From NCBI GenBank assembly GCA_963691705.1, contig OY829545.1, forward strand, positions 32,041,475 to 32,105,474: a DNA stretch of 64,000 nucleotides, read 5' to 3'. The notes under the pieces are model-generated. The model was not told the DNA's origin, made no database searches, and saw only the letters and a list, made by a program, of their open reading frames with translations. Source of the DNA: Viola odorata. Lineage: Eukaryota; Streptophyta; Magnoliopsida; Malpighiales; Violaceae. Position numbers and translations under genes: made by a program. Below, one piece after another: positions 53,389 through 64,000 of the stretch (positions are counted from its first letter, which is position 1; the number at the start of each line of letters is the position of its first letter).

Positions 53389-54944
53389 TGATAGCATGTT
53401 TCAAGGGCATGATTTTATCTTCTTTTCTAGCCCTTTCGGGGGCTTGATTCTGCTATTTGATCCTTATTTCAATCCTTTTTGTAGATCAGACCTAAAAGGA
53501 GAAAAAGAGCGAAAAGAAGTATTTTTGGAGGAATTCTTAGGATTTCGAGGTTCAAGGCCCAGAAGATCAGAGTGTCGTCGAGCCCTCGACGCTAACCAGA
53601 CCAGTGAGTAGTCTCTCGCCCGCGATATCTCTGCAACAATTCTCAATCGAAACCAAAGAGAAGAATCTTCGAAGATCCACACGGATTCCATGCATTTCCA
53701 GAAGGTGTCAGGCGCACCAGAGATTCCAGGATATTCCCTTGAAGGACGTGCTATCATGCTCCCATTGCTTCTCCTTCCCCTTAACTGTTTTGTCCCCTAG
53801 CTAGTTTTAGGCTATATAAGCTTAGCTTTAGGGTATCTTGTAAGGACGGCTATCCTAGGACATTAATACATCACTCTTTCTTTTACCCTAATTTCTGGGG
53901 ATCTTCTCCTCTTGGTATTTGGAGCAACCGCCAGCCTAGTAAAGGAGAAGCTTTTGATTAATTAAATCAACTTTGGGTTTCTTCTAACCCTTCGCTTTAT
54001 TTATTTTATGCTTCTTATCATCTACTGTTCATATTCTAGCATGAGTAGCTAAGTCCCATCTTCTTAGTAAAGGGTATTTCAAGGGTGCCTAATGCATGCT
54101 TAATATATTCTCTTGTCATATTCAATTAATTGCTTATCGTTTTAATCCCACGCTTATTTAGAACTGTTAAGGGCTTGATCAACTGTTAACATTTTTGCAT
54201 GAGTAATGTCATTCTCTTGGTTATAACTGACGTGAATCCTTGAGATAGAGTAGACACCTAGTGGAGACATCGCGAGAGGTCTTTCGTCTAAGGGTAAATG
54301 ATTGTTTAGGTTATGTGATGCGGGCTTGACAAACTGAGATGTCACGCCTTAGATCTGTCTTGCCTCCACTTCATGGGCGTTTTGAGTAGTGCCTCACCGC
54401 ATTCATGCCTAGGAGGACGGCGAAACGTCAAGGCCACCTCATATGTGGAAACAACGGGTGACTTCTACCTACGAAGGTGAGTAGGGGGCCTACGTAGAAA
54501 CATGACCCCTATAGCAGGTCTATACATGAGTTTGGACTATCTTTGTGCTGATGATTAACCGATCCGAAATGCAGCCCGAGAACACCTTTTGCTAAGATCT
54601 CTCCCCATCGTATTCATATCTCTTTTGCTGCTTTAATTGTTTTCTTGCCCACGAATTGCTTTTGACTATCTTGCCCTTGATTGTGTTTTACTTTCATGCC
54701 CTAGATAACTGCTTTAATTACTCTTCTTGTTAGCGCTATATTCTGCGTTGATTAAGTCATTAATCAACGTACAAACTCCCCCCAGTGTTGCTTGTTTGTA
54801 TTCTATTGCTATTGTTCCCTGTCATACATCTTTACTAACATTTTATTCCTTCAATCTCTGTTGTTTGACCCTATCTTGCCCTGTACACATTTATTTGTGC
54901 ATTTAGGCATCAGAAAAATATTGAGTATATTTGAGTGACGTTCA
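53389..54944 (+). repeat. 3' LTR of Athila A2 (about 1.56 kb)
   Basis: The left edge is at TGATAGCATGTTT, the point where the A1, A2 and A3 copies start to agree. TATA box TATATAAG at 53813-53820. It ends GAGTGACGTTCA at 54944, matching the A3 end GAGTGACGATCA that precedes the PBS. It is nearly collinear with 57706-59254 in opposite orientation, so the two can pair as a 1.5-kb inverted repeat around 2.8 kb of sequence. Confidence 0.8.
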
Positions 54945-55144
54945 AGGCTCGCGGAAAGCCTCTGTGGGTTGCCCGGCCAAGGAATGAGTCATGCATGGCT
55001 AGCCTAGGATTTTTCCTATAGCACGCGATTGCTGGCCTAGGTCTCCAATAGTTCCCGATAGATGGCCTATGGCTCCCGGTAGGCTTGTGCTATGCGATGA
55101 GTGGTCTGGGCTTCTCCCGATAGCTTGCACAAGGGATGTAGGGT
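54945..55144. other. Junction sequence between Athila A2 and A3
   Basis: 200 bp, GC-richer, beginning AGGCTCGCGGAAAGCC with repeated GGCCTAG and CCCGATAG motifs. Not Athila and not otherwise recognised. Confidence 0.45.
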
Positions 55145-55149
55145 TGGCG

Positions 55150-57413
55150 GACCACGACATCTAGAAGAGTTGGTGTCAGACTCCTGTCAAGGGAAAATTG
55201 TAAAGTGTCAGTAGAATGAAGTTCAGCAAGTTCCTCAACAGAAGGATCAATTATATCAATATAATTAACACTGGAAAATTCGGAGGGATATCGCATGGCT
55301 TCTAGCATGTTAAACTTGATGATCTCTCCATCAAACTCGAGGGAGATGGTGGCATCATGAACATCTATCTTTGCTCGGGCGGTGGCTAGAAACGGACGCC
55401 CTAGAAGAACATTAGTAGACTTGGTAGAATCCTTATTCTCCATTGCAATGACATAAAAATCGGTCGGGAATAGGAACTCGCCCACTTGGACAAAAATATC
55501 TGTGATAAGTCCCTCGGGGTAGATGACAGAACGATCAGCGAGCTGGATGGCGAGGTCTGTAGGTCTGAGAGGTTCGAGGCCTAGACTGTTGTAGATGATC
55601 AAGGGCATGACATTAATGCCTGCCCCTAAATCACACATGGCCTTTCCGATGTCGACAGTACCAATGTGGCAGGGAATGATGAACATTCCTTGATCCTTGC
55701 ATTTTGGGGGAATTCTCCTCTAGATGTGGGGAGAAGCATTAGCTCCTACACTGATCTTGTTAACTTTGGCCAATTTACACTTGTTCATACACAACTGTTT
55801 CAGGAACTTGGCGTATCGAGGCACATTCTTCACTGCCTAGAGGAGAGGGATGTTTACAACTACTTTGCTGAACATGTCGAAGATCTCACTATCTTCCTTG
55901 TCTTTCCTAGATTTGATCAATCTTTGGGGAAATGGGGGCTCGAGAATTTTGTGAATATACTCTTGGGTGAAATCGTGTAGATTGGGGTCATTCCTTGGTG
56001 AACCTCTAGGAGAGCCGATTCTGTCTTCCATGACCTCGACGAACCTGGGCACTTTTGGGCTCTTTACCCTAGGTTTCGGCTTAAGTTCAGATTCTGGAGA
56101 GTTTCCAATGTCGTGGGCTGGATTCGTTGGGGGTGTTAGGGTCGTTCCACTTCTCAAGGTCACTGTACAGACATTGTGCTTCGGATAGGTTTCGGTTTGG
56201 GGTGGAAATCTCCCTTGATTCTTGATTTCTTTCATCTCCGCCATTAAGGTGCTCACGTGCTTCCGAAGATCCTCGATCTCCTTTTGTTGCTTGGGATTCT
56301 GAGGTGGTTCAGCATTCGGGGGCACGATAAAAGTCTAGTCTGGAGGGGTTGGCGTTGATACTGATTTTGGTGATACGTGGGTCGGGGTCTGAAATGCTGC
56401 ATGCTAGGAGGTGGTGGATGATTCTCATAGGGGTTCTGTTGTTGATGGTTAGGGCCAGCTAGTTGAGAGTTAGCAACCCATCCTGGATTCTGTGGTTTCC
56501 AGCCCTAGTTATAGTTCTGACCATATGGGGCCTGGATATACTGGCCAGCAACATTCACTTGGATTTCCTCCGGAATATGGGGGCATGCATTAGTGGGGTG
56601 GTCCATGAAATTACAGATCTGGCAGGCCTTGACAGGAGTGGACTGCCATGCCACAAAATTCTGAAACATCCCCGTGAGAGAAGATAGCTGATTCTGCAAG
56701 GCAGCTACTTGAGCATCTTGACCTCCACTGTTAGCGGCATCAGACGAGGCATTCTTAGCCATGAGCTCTATGGTTGCCTTGGCAGCAGCTGGAGTAAGAG
56801 CAGTTAGAGAGCCATTGGCAGCAGCGTTGAGGAGGGCTCTATCATGGGCATTAAGGCCTTCGCAAAAATACTGAACAAGGGCATGCTCTGTAAGGTTGTG
56901 GGATGGGCACGAAGATTGCATCTTCTGGAATCTTTCATAATACTGGGCTAGATCCTCTTCCTTCTTCTGGACTATAGAGACAAGTTGTTTGCGCGTGGTG
57001 TTAGCGATAGAGGTCGGATAATACTTCTCGGTGAAGATTTTAGACATGTCTACCCAAGAGTGAATGGATCTTGGTGGAAGGTCATAGTACCAGTCGAGGG
57101 CATCATCCTTAAGAGACCACTAGAATGCGCGCAGCTTGGCTTGCTCGATACTGACGTTAGGAGGTTTCATGGCCTCGCAGATAGAATGGAGCTATTGAAG
57201 GTGGCGAAGGGCATTCTCCTTGGTAACTCCCCGAAAGGTGGGGAGGTGATACATAACGACTGACTTCAAGGTCCAGTCATGAGGGACAGCTGGCCAAACG
57301 ATGCAACTACTTGACATGTCGGTGGTTGCATTGAAATGGTTAATGGTTTGTTGATCTGGAGGAGGTGGTGGTGGTGGATCTTCATGATGCACATGGTTGT
57401 CATGGTCTTCCAT
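55150..57413 (-). pseudogene. Athila gag and protease of A3
   Basis: gag begins at 57413 (MEDHDNHVHHEDPPPPPPP). Capsid blocks are LKDDALDWYYDLPPRSI-type near 57090, MSKIFTEKYYPTSIANTTRK at 57047, and EEDLAQYYERFQKMQSSCP. A zinc knuckle CQICNFMDHPTNAC (C-x2-C-x4-H-x4-C) lies near 56610. A Gln/Pro-rich linker (56325 on) leads to FTQEYIHKILEPPFPQRL. The protease (55686-55150) has MCDLGAGINVMPLIIYNSLG and ADRSVIYPEGLITDIF. Stops at about 57190 and 56500 and a gap at 55830-55690 break the frame. The protease ends at DRSLTPTLLDVV, where unrelated sequence begins. Confidence 0.8.
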
Positions 57414-57682
57414 TTCTGGAAAGTCGAAATGGGCAGCTACTGGGTTATCAAGACCACAATGAAGGCAAGATAGGTCTAGGAAAAACTGATGGTCTTGGTC
57501 AGCCAGATTGGAAGGATGTCCGTCGAGGGCAGGATGTGGGATTACTCTACACTGAGTAGATGAACCTTTGGCTTGCCTTCAAAGTCCTCTTTCCGTTCTG
57601 GTCAATTCGAGATCTAGAGGGAGTAGATCTGGAGCAGATCTCCTGGTCATACAAAAATAGAAACAAAATTAATGCCGTTCAA

Positions 57683-57700
57683 TCCCCGGCAACGACGCCA
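57683..57700 (-). other. Primer binding site, tRNA-Asp type
   Basis: The minus strand reads TGGCGTCGTTGCCGGGGA, five bases after the LTR end. Athila elements use the 3' end of tRNA-Asp, whose complement is TGGCGCCGTTGCCGGGGA. There is one difference, C to T at a CG site, consistent with loss of a methylated cytosine. Confidence 0.8.
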
Positions 57701-57705
57701 AAATT

Positions 57706-59254
57706 TGATCGTCACTCAAATATACTCAATATTTTCCTGATGCCTAAATGCACAAATAAATGTGTACAGGGCAAGACGGGGTCGAACCACAGAGATTGAA
57801 GGAATAAAATGTTAGTAAAGATGTATGATAGGGAACAATTGCAACAGAATACAAACAAGCAACACTGGGGGAGTTTATATGTTGATTAATGACTTAATCA
57901 ACGCAGAATATGGAGCTAACAAGATGAGTAATTAAAGCAGCTATCTAGGGCATGAAAGTAAAACACAATCAAGGGCAAGATAGTCAAAAGAAATTCGTGG
58001 GCAAGAAAATAATTAAAGCAGCAAAAGAGATATGAATACGATGGGGAGAGATCTTAGCAAAAGGTGTTCTCGGGCTACATTTTAGATCGGTTAATCATCG
58101 GCAGAAAGATAGTCCAAACTCATGCATAGACCTGCTATAGGGGCCATGTTTCCACGTAGGCCCCCAACTCACCTTCGTAGGTAGAAGCCACCCCCCGTTT
58201 CCATATATGAGTTGGCCTTGACATTTTGTCGTCCTCTCAGGCATGAATGCGGGGAGGCACTACTAAAAATGCCCATGAAGTGGAGGCAAGACAGATCTAG
58301 GGCGTGGCATCTCAGTTTGTCAAGCTCGCATCACATAACCTAAACAATCATTTACCCCTAGATGAAAGACCTCTCACGATGTCTCCACTAGGTGTCTACT
58401 CTATCTCAAGGATTCACGTCAGTTATAACCAAGAGAATGACATTACTCATGCAGAAATGTTAACAGTTGATCAAGCCCTTAACAGTTCTAAATGAGCGTG
58501 GGATTAAAACAATAAGCAATTGAATATGACAAGAGAATATATTAAGTATGCATTAGGCCTCTTAACCGAACCTTACAACCCTTGAAACACCCTTTACTAA
58601 GAAGATGAGACTTAGCTACTCATGCTAGAATATGAACAGTAGATGATAAGAAGCTAAAATAAATAAAGAGAAGGGTTAGAAGAAACCCAAAGTTGATTTA
58701 ATTAACCAAAAGCTTCTCCTTTACAAGGCTGGCGGAGAAGATCCCTAGAAATTAGGGTAAAAGAAAGAGTGGTGTATTAATGTCCTAGGATAGCCGTCCT
58801 TACAAGATACCCTAAAGCTAAGCTTATATAGCCTAAAACTAGCTAGGGGACAAAACAGTTAAGGGGAAGGAGAAGCAATGGGAGCATGACAGCACATGTC
58901 CTTCAGGGGAATATCCTGGAATCTCTGGCGCGCCTGACAGCTTCTAGAAACGCATGGAATCCCGTGCGGATCTTCGAAGATTCTTCTCTTTGGTTTCGAT
59001 TGAGATTTGATGCAGAGATATCGTGGGCAAGAGCTCACTTGTCTGGTTAGCGTCGAGGGCTCGACGACACTCTGATCTTCTGGGCCTTGAAGCTCGAAAT
59101 CCTAAGAATTTCTCCAAAAATACTTCTTTTCGCTCTTTTTCTCCTTTCAGGTTTGATCTACAAAAAGGATTGAAATAAGGATCAAATAGCAGAATCAAGC
59201 CCCCGAAAGGGCTAGAAAAGAAGATAAAATCATGCCCTTCAAACATGCTATCAA
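57706..59254 (-). repeat. 5' LTR of Athila A3 (about 1.55 kb)
   Basis: It runs from TTGATAGCATGTTTGAAGGG at 59254 to GTGACGATCA at 57706 on the minus strand. Its TATA box (GCTATATAAGC) lies near 58825. It is collinear with the A2 3' LTR throughout, with scattered substitutions and small indels. Confidence 0.85.
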
Positions 59255-60071
59255 GCCTCATGACTACCGCGGCCATCATATGAGAAACTATCGGGAGCCA
59301 CCTGCGCAAGTTATGAAGCCCCTTCACGCGCATCGCAACCAGCCTTGGCCTCATACCCTCCTCGGCCACACCATGATGTTCCTCGCACCAACCCTACTAA
59401 AAAGAGGACTCCTCCGAGACTATAACTATCGGGACCCCAATCAAGCACAACAAGCTCGGGCCGATTCCTTCTATTTTTGAACAACAGTCATGGGCCCTAG
59501 ATAGGCCACCTCAAGGTCGTCCCTCACCAATTGCACTTTCGTCACAAGGCCGTTTTTGCTACCCTAAGTACAAAAGCCGAACTTAGTTACTATTTTCATC
59601 AGTTTAGATATTTGAGTGATTTTGTTGAGTAGAGATAACTCCTCATTTATCACACTAAACTCATCTTGTGGACTTCTAAGCCTTGATGGTGCTTTGATAC
59701 GTAAGCAAAACGTAAACTATCAACCTTTGTATTTGTGTGTAATTGTTTGCTAGTCGTTCTTGTAAACGAATTCCTTGTGAAATATATGTGTATGTTCCTT
59801 CCGTTTTCAATCTCTACCCATGTATTCATCGTGCTTCTCAATACTCTTCACCGCACTCAAGTCCTTCCACCTTTCTCTTCTTGTTTATCTCGGTAACATT
59901 CTTCCCTTCCTTATTCATCTTTGCTTCCATTCCGCTACGCATCCGTATCGTCTTCTTCCTTTCGTTTGAGTTTGTCATTGTGTTATTGTTTGTCTAGTAA
60001 ACTCTCAGCCTAGATCCTCTTAAGCTTCATATATAGATTCGGCCAACTCACACGGAGGCCGGATCGTATCA
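59255..60071 (+). repeat. Chromovirus-like LTR remnant entered by A3
   Basis: The text from about 59590 (TTGAGTAGAGATAACTCCTC) to CCGGATCGTATCA at 60071 parallels the R/U5 regions at 9.5 and 13.7 kb, and its end matches the G2 LTR end (GGATCGTATCA). 59255-59480 has an open frame (REPPAQVMKPLHAHR) of unknown nature that could be a polyprotein tail. A3 cuts its left side. Confidence 0.45.
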
Positions 60072-60960
60072 CTTTATGTATAAATAATATTAATAACTAT
60101 AAGATAAAGCAAAAGTGACTAATTAAGGAACTAGAAACAAAAGATAAAAAATTAGAAAATGTTAGAAAAATGTAATAATAAATGAACAATGAAGATGATC
60201 TAGAAAAATACATAGAGGAAAGTGATTCACATTATATGGTGGAAATTGTTTTAATGGGAAAAATATATTTACTACTAAAATCATGCTGCAAGAATAATTT
60301 GTGAAAAAAATAATTATGTAAATGAATATTGGTTTTGAAAGAGTTAAATAGCTAAATTTGTAAATGAGGTAATTAAAATTATTTTAATTTAACTTATCTA
60401 TACTTATAAATAATAGGTGAAAGAGAAAGAAAAAATGAATCACTAAAGAGATAAAAAAAGAAAAAAAAGATGGGAAAATTATAAAAATAAATTAAAGACG
60501 AACAATGGGGGAATAAATAGAGGGAAGAGGATCACACCATGCAATAGAAAATATTTAATTTAATAAGTTAACAATTCATATTCTTACAAATTAATTTGTA
60601 AAAAGAAGTTAAATAAATTCTAAAATGATATTTAAAAGAGCTAGACAAAAAATATATTTAAAATGAAATGATTGAATTTTTATTAATATAACTTAGCTAT
60701 ATGTATACTTAAAATGTTAAAGAAAAATATAAAGTAAAACATCTACTAAAGTATAATTTAAAGATCAATTTGAGTACGAATCACTATAATTTAAAGAATT
60801 ATAACATTAAAACATGAAGTATTATGAGTTAGATTGTACAACATTCAATTAAAAATTAAAATGCAAAGAAAAATAGCAATCAAAGAAATAGAAATAGAAA
60901 AATAAAAATAGAAAAATTAGATATTTAAAAATATAGGAGAAAAATATACAATACAGGCTA
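60072..60960. other. AT-rich non-coding region
   Basis: Very AT-rich, with many short A-rich runs; no frame, repeat ends or exons supported. It may be the left, diverged part of the duplicated hAT segment. Confidence 0.45.
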
Positions 60961-61860
60961 GAGTCATGATGCAACAATATAATTCTCTTTTTATTTAGTA
61001 AAATACTAAAAAATTATAATAATTCTTATATAATTTCATTAATAAAATTTTCTGTTTAAAATTTCAAATAAAAGGAAAAAAAGAGGTCTTTTAATTAAGT
61101 TTAAAAGAAAAAAAAGGATTAAAATTTTCTAATTCTTACTACTGAGAATTTTTTTTTCTTATAATAATTCTTAGATAATTTCTTTAATATAATTTTATAT
61201 TTAAAATAAAAAATAAAAGGAAAAAAATGATGAATTTTAATTAAGTTTAAAAGAAAAGAAAAGGGATGAAGGATTAAAATTTTCTATTTTTTATTACGGA
61301 AAAAATTAAAATTTTCTATTTTTTATTACGAAAAAAAATATTTTTTTCCTCATAATAATTCTTATACAATTTCGTTAATAAAATTTTCTATTTAAAATTT
61401 CAAATAAAAGGAAAAAATCTGAACTTTTAATTAAGTTTTAAAAAGAAAAAAAGGAAAAAAAAAGAGGTTCGGTCCGTACACCCTTTGAGAAAATAACTAA
61501 AAACAGAACACAATCACCACCGCCTTTCCTCTTCTCTTTTACGCGGCAAAGTCATCCTAATAACAATTGGAAAAACCTAACCTAACGTAACGATATAAAT
61601 TCACCCATTGCGATCGTCTTTCTGTTATTTCCTTTACCCTACTTTTCTAATCGTATAGCAGCCTCCAACAAAAAAACATTTCTTCTTTTCCGATTCTCTG
61701 GTTTGGGTTCTCTTCAAGATTTCATCTTCTCTGTCAATTTGCTAGGTTTTGGTTTAATTTCCTCTTCATCGTTGTTTCTTCGTTCTTGTTGCTTTTGATT
61801 ATTTCTTCTAATTCCTGAGATTCTTTTAGTTTGTTGTTGAGATTTCTTCAATATCACCAA
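60961..61860 (+). repeat. Second copy of the 44.3-45.1 kb segment (hAT right part plus NAC promoter)
   Basis: It matches 44290-45130: AT-rich tandem units, the hAT right terminus (GGTTCGGTCCGTACACCC), the GAGAAAAT that is the hAT target duplication at 44793, then the promoter with ATATAAA near 61591 and the leader. The hAT end and its flank are shared, so the segment was duplicated after the hAT insertion. The left hAT end is not seen here. Confidence 0.75.
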
Positions 61861-61865
61861 CAACA

Positions 61866-62812
61866 ATGGCCAGCACTCTTCCTTTGGGCCTGCAAACAAC
61901 CTTCCCGGTACCAAATTCCTTCCCACCAAAAAAAAAACTTGTATCTTTCTATCTTTCCAACGAAATCCTCGGCCGCCTATCCGAAACTGAGGCTGCCTTT
62001 ATCCTCGATTGTGATCTTTATGGCGATCGTGAACCTTGGGAGATTTTCCAGGAATATGCCCATGCCGCTGAGTATGATCATGATGACGATGATGATGGTG
62101 ATGTGGTTAAGGATGTTTAATTCTTCACCCGCTTGAAGAAGTTATCAAAAAACAGGATCGGTCGCACTGTTGGTAAAGGAACCTGGCATGCGGAGGGCAA
62201 GCCGGAAGATTATAAAGTAAAGTCAATGGCAAGTTTTGTGATGCCTGTTACAAGAGATACTTGTACAAGAGAAACGAAGAACCTGATCAACACAAACGTT
62301 GGTTATTGCTTGAATATTCCTGTTCTGCTCTTTCGGATAATGTTGTGATTTGCATCCTTAGAAAAAACGAAGCGAAAGGTGCAGGGAGAGGGGCTTCTAT
62401 TCCTGTTGATGCTCAACCTATCATTCCTACCCTGAAGAGGAAATTTTCTGATGTTTGTCCAATCGCCACCGAAGGGCTGAAGAGGATGAGGTTTGAAGCT
62501 GAATATGTTGTTGAAACGCCAACTAATGTCGACTCTGGAATCAGCCCTGCCAGTTCCAGTAGTGTTGGAGACAGTTGGAGGACTGTTGATCAGACAGCAA
62601 CATTTATGGTGCCGAGCTACAGTAGTACTGAAATTTCCAGTTCTAATCTTTCAAACTATAGTTGCCAGGATACTAACTACTATGGCATGATCACTGATGG
62701 AGGAGGCACAATCACTAACCTCTTGCTTGATCATAACAGACAAAAAGGGGTTAGGGAATCCTGGATTTTGGCGTTTTATTTAATGGAATCCCTCAACTAT
62801 TTTGTTATTTAA
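61866..62812 (+). pseudogene. NAC-domain transcription factor, inactivated
   Basis: From the ATG at 61866: MASTLPLGLQTTFPVPN, then LVSFYLSNEILGRLSETEAA and DCDLYGDREPWEIFQ, the NAC A-C subdomain style. An Asp-rich run follows, then an in-frame TAA at 62118-62120 where the family has Tyr before FFTRLKKLSKNR. Next come RIGRTVGKGTWHAEG (subdomain D) and, after a frameshift near 62220, KRWLLLEYSCSALSDNVVIC (subdomain E). The C-terminal part is Ser/Thr-rich (SGISPASSSSVGDSW) with KRKFSDVCPIAT. The last 20 or so residues, from VRESWILAF, are encoded by the MULE-like terminus that follows. NAC proteins are plant-specific regulators acting in the nucleus; this copy is disabled. It has no visible intron. 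Confidence 0.75.
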
Positions 62813-64000
62813 TCACCCCCTGACTTTTTTACATTTTGTTTAATCACAGCCCTACCGTCACGTTTTGTTGATGTGGTACCGGTATGTGCCACGTCATGTA
62901 CTTACTCGATGCCACGTCAGCAACTTACCACATCGTTCCTGCCACGTCAACAAGACTTTTTTTCTTTTTTTCTTTTTTTTTCTTTCCTTTTCTTTTTTTT
63001 TCTTTCTTTTTCTTTTCTTTTCTTTTTTCTTCATTATCTGCACAATGTGCTCCACCTGTTGCAACCCAGCACCGCCACCGCCGCCTCCTTCCAATCCATC
63101 TCCCCCGCCGCCGTCTCCTCCACCACCACAACCCACCACCTCCTACTGCCCACCTTCGCCATCTCCCCCCTCCGCCAAATTAATTCTCATCCTCTCTGCA
63201 AATTAATTCAAAAAACCAACCCGTCCCCGACCTCCTCTGGCCAACCACCCAAACCCATCTCCAGCCGACCGCCACAGCCAATCCCCTGCAAATTAAATCA
63301 ATTCCAATCAACCTCCTCTCCTCCGCCAAACACCAACCTGTCCCCGATTTCCTCCTCTCCGCATCACACCCAAACCCAATCAAAATCAACCCGCAATCGC
63401 CATAACTAAAAATCAACCCAAAAATCAAGCACCCACGCCATCTCCATCACCACAAACACCACATGACCATCATCCAGTCCGCACCGTCGCCACCATGTGC
63501 CCGTCCTCATGATCTGTGCAACCTCATCCCTCCACCATCCAACTACAACTATTTGCCGAAATTTATGGGCATTAAATCAATAAACCCATTAGAGTATAGT
63601 AGAGAAGAGAACACTAAAATAAAATCTAATAATTAACATCTCTCCAGATTTGAATTTGAAATTGCAGTTAAATATTTGAGATTTAATTTACATTTCTCCA
63701 GATATAAATCTATGGAGAATTGGGAGGAGCGGGAGAGCCATTGGGTTGCAGGGTGAGGGGAGCCAGTGGAGTTGGCAGTGGTGGTGGTGTGTAGGTGAGG
63801 AAATTGGTGTGCTGCTGCAGCGGACCAGCGGTTGTTGTTGTTGCTTCTATTGGGCGCGGAGGAGAGCGGTTGTTGCTGCTGCTGCTGTTGGGAGAGATGG
63901 GGATGATGTTGCTGTTGTTGCTTGTGTTTATGTGGGGAGAAAGAGAGATGAGGATGGTGATGATGATATTGAGAGGAATTAATTTGGAATTAATTTGATT
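62752..64000. mobile_element. MULE-like element, left end and body, leaving the window
   Basis: The terminal-like start AGGGAATCCTGGATTTTGGC is followed by CCCTCAACTATTTTG, three CACGTCA/ACGTCAGC motifs, a long pyrimidine tract (62948-63035) and a CCACCACCGCC-rich region. This is the same internal layout as the MITE at 33536-34549 (pyrimidine tract, then GGT/ACC-rich repeats), though not the same sequence. The rest to 64000 has CTG/GTTGTTG-rich repeats. The large frames at 62873-63409 and 63746-63982 are simple-sequence artefacts. The right end is outside the window. Confidence 0.45.

Larger units (their letters stand above)
45613..54944 (+). mobile_element. Athila-lineage Ty3/gypsy element A2 (plus), 5'-truncated
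   Basis: It starts inside the protease domain, so the 5' LTR, PBS and gag are missing. pol runs to 48990, the env-position ORF covers 49636 to about 51510, a long non-coding stretch follows to 53388, then a complete 3' LTR (53389-54944) ends GACGTTCA, followed by AGGCT. A2 is the best-preserved Athila copy here; its main pol frame is open for 564 codons. Confidence 0.85.
55145..59254 (-). mobile_element. Athila-lineage element A3 (minus): 5' LTR, PBS, gag, protease
   Basis: Minus-strand order: 5' LTR (59254-57706), PBS (57700-57683), gag from 57413, protease ending abruptly near 55150. It lacks everything from reverse transcriptase onward. It is the complementary half to A2 and faces it tail to tail. 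AGGCT on the minus strand directly precedes its LTR start. Confidence 0.85.

Noticed and set aside
62873..63409. 178-codon open frame
   Set aside because: A translated pyrimidine tract followed by CCA/CAC-rich simple sequence; overlapping frames are open on several phases, so openness reflects composition.

Overview
This is a 64-kb window of a nuclear plant genome, almost certainly a dicot. The evidence is: Ty3/gypsy elements of plant-only lineages (Athila, Tat/Retand-like, chromovirus), L1-type LINEs that end in an RNase H domain, TA-flanked Stowaway MITEs, hAT elements with 8-bp target duplications, PIF/Harbinger with its Myb/SANT partner gene, and remnants of B3, NAC and chloroplast trigger-factor-like genes. 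Retand-like antisense ORFs hint at Caryophyllales, but that is inference. I saw no tRNA, rRNA or CRISPR locus. Nearly every reading frame is broken, so this looks like heterochromatic nested-transposon territory with three gene remnants in it.

Layout, left to right. 1-2.8 kb: the 3' end of a Tat/Retand-type element, with two antisense ORFs that each have their own TATA box, then its LTR. 2.9-3.4 kb: a foldback element split by a Stowaway MITE. 3.6-8.1 kb: a PIF/Harbinger transposon flanked by TAA/TAA, with both genes decayed. 8.9-15.9 kb: a hAT element flanked by CCTATGAT, which carries an exon-like captured segment and was entered by an LTR element (9.0-15.0 kb) that was itself filled with chromovirus debris. 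16.5-17.9 kb: a MITE and two LINE scraps. 18.3-30.6 kb: a chromovirus derivative (gag and protease, no reverse transcriptase or integrase) split by an Athila element (A1, minus strand, 19.2-26.4 kb). 33.5-34.5 kb: a MULE-type MITE with a 9-bp duplication. 34.8-37.7 kb: the gene island, with a B3-domain gene carrying an early stop and five exons of a trigger-factor-like gene that ends beside a LINE. 37.7-42.5 kb: that LINE (minus), split by a MITE that is split by a hAT. 43.5-45.1 kb: a hAT and a promoter-like segment that recurs at 61 kb. 45.6-54.9 kb: Athila A2 (plus). 55.1-59.3 kb: Athila A3 (minus), with gag, PBS and 5' LTR. 59.3-60.1 kb: an LTR remnant. 61.9-62.8 kb: a NAC-domain pseudogene whose 3' end runs into another MULE-like terminus that leaves the window.

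The most interesting structure is a shared geometry in the U3 regions of chromovirus LTRs. One family repeats a dyad around GATC and the other a dyad around GCATGC. The sequences are unrelated, yet in both the dyads come in pairs 21 or 23 bp apart and the pairs repeat every 71-73 bp, upstream of the LTR promoter. The twin antisense genes of the Tat-like element are the second item worth following.
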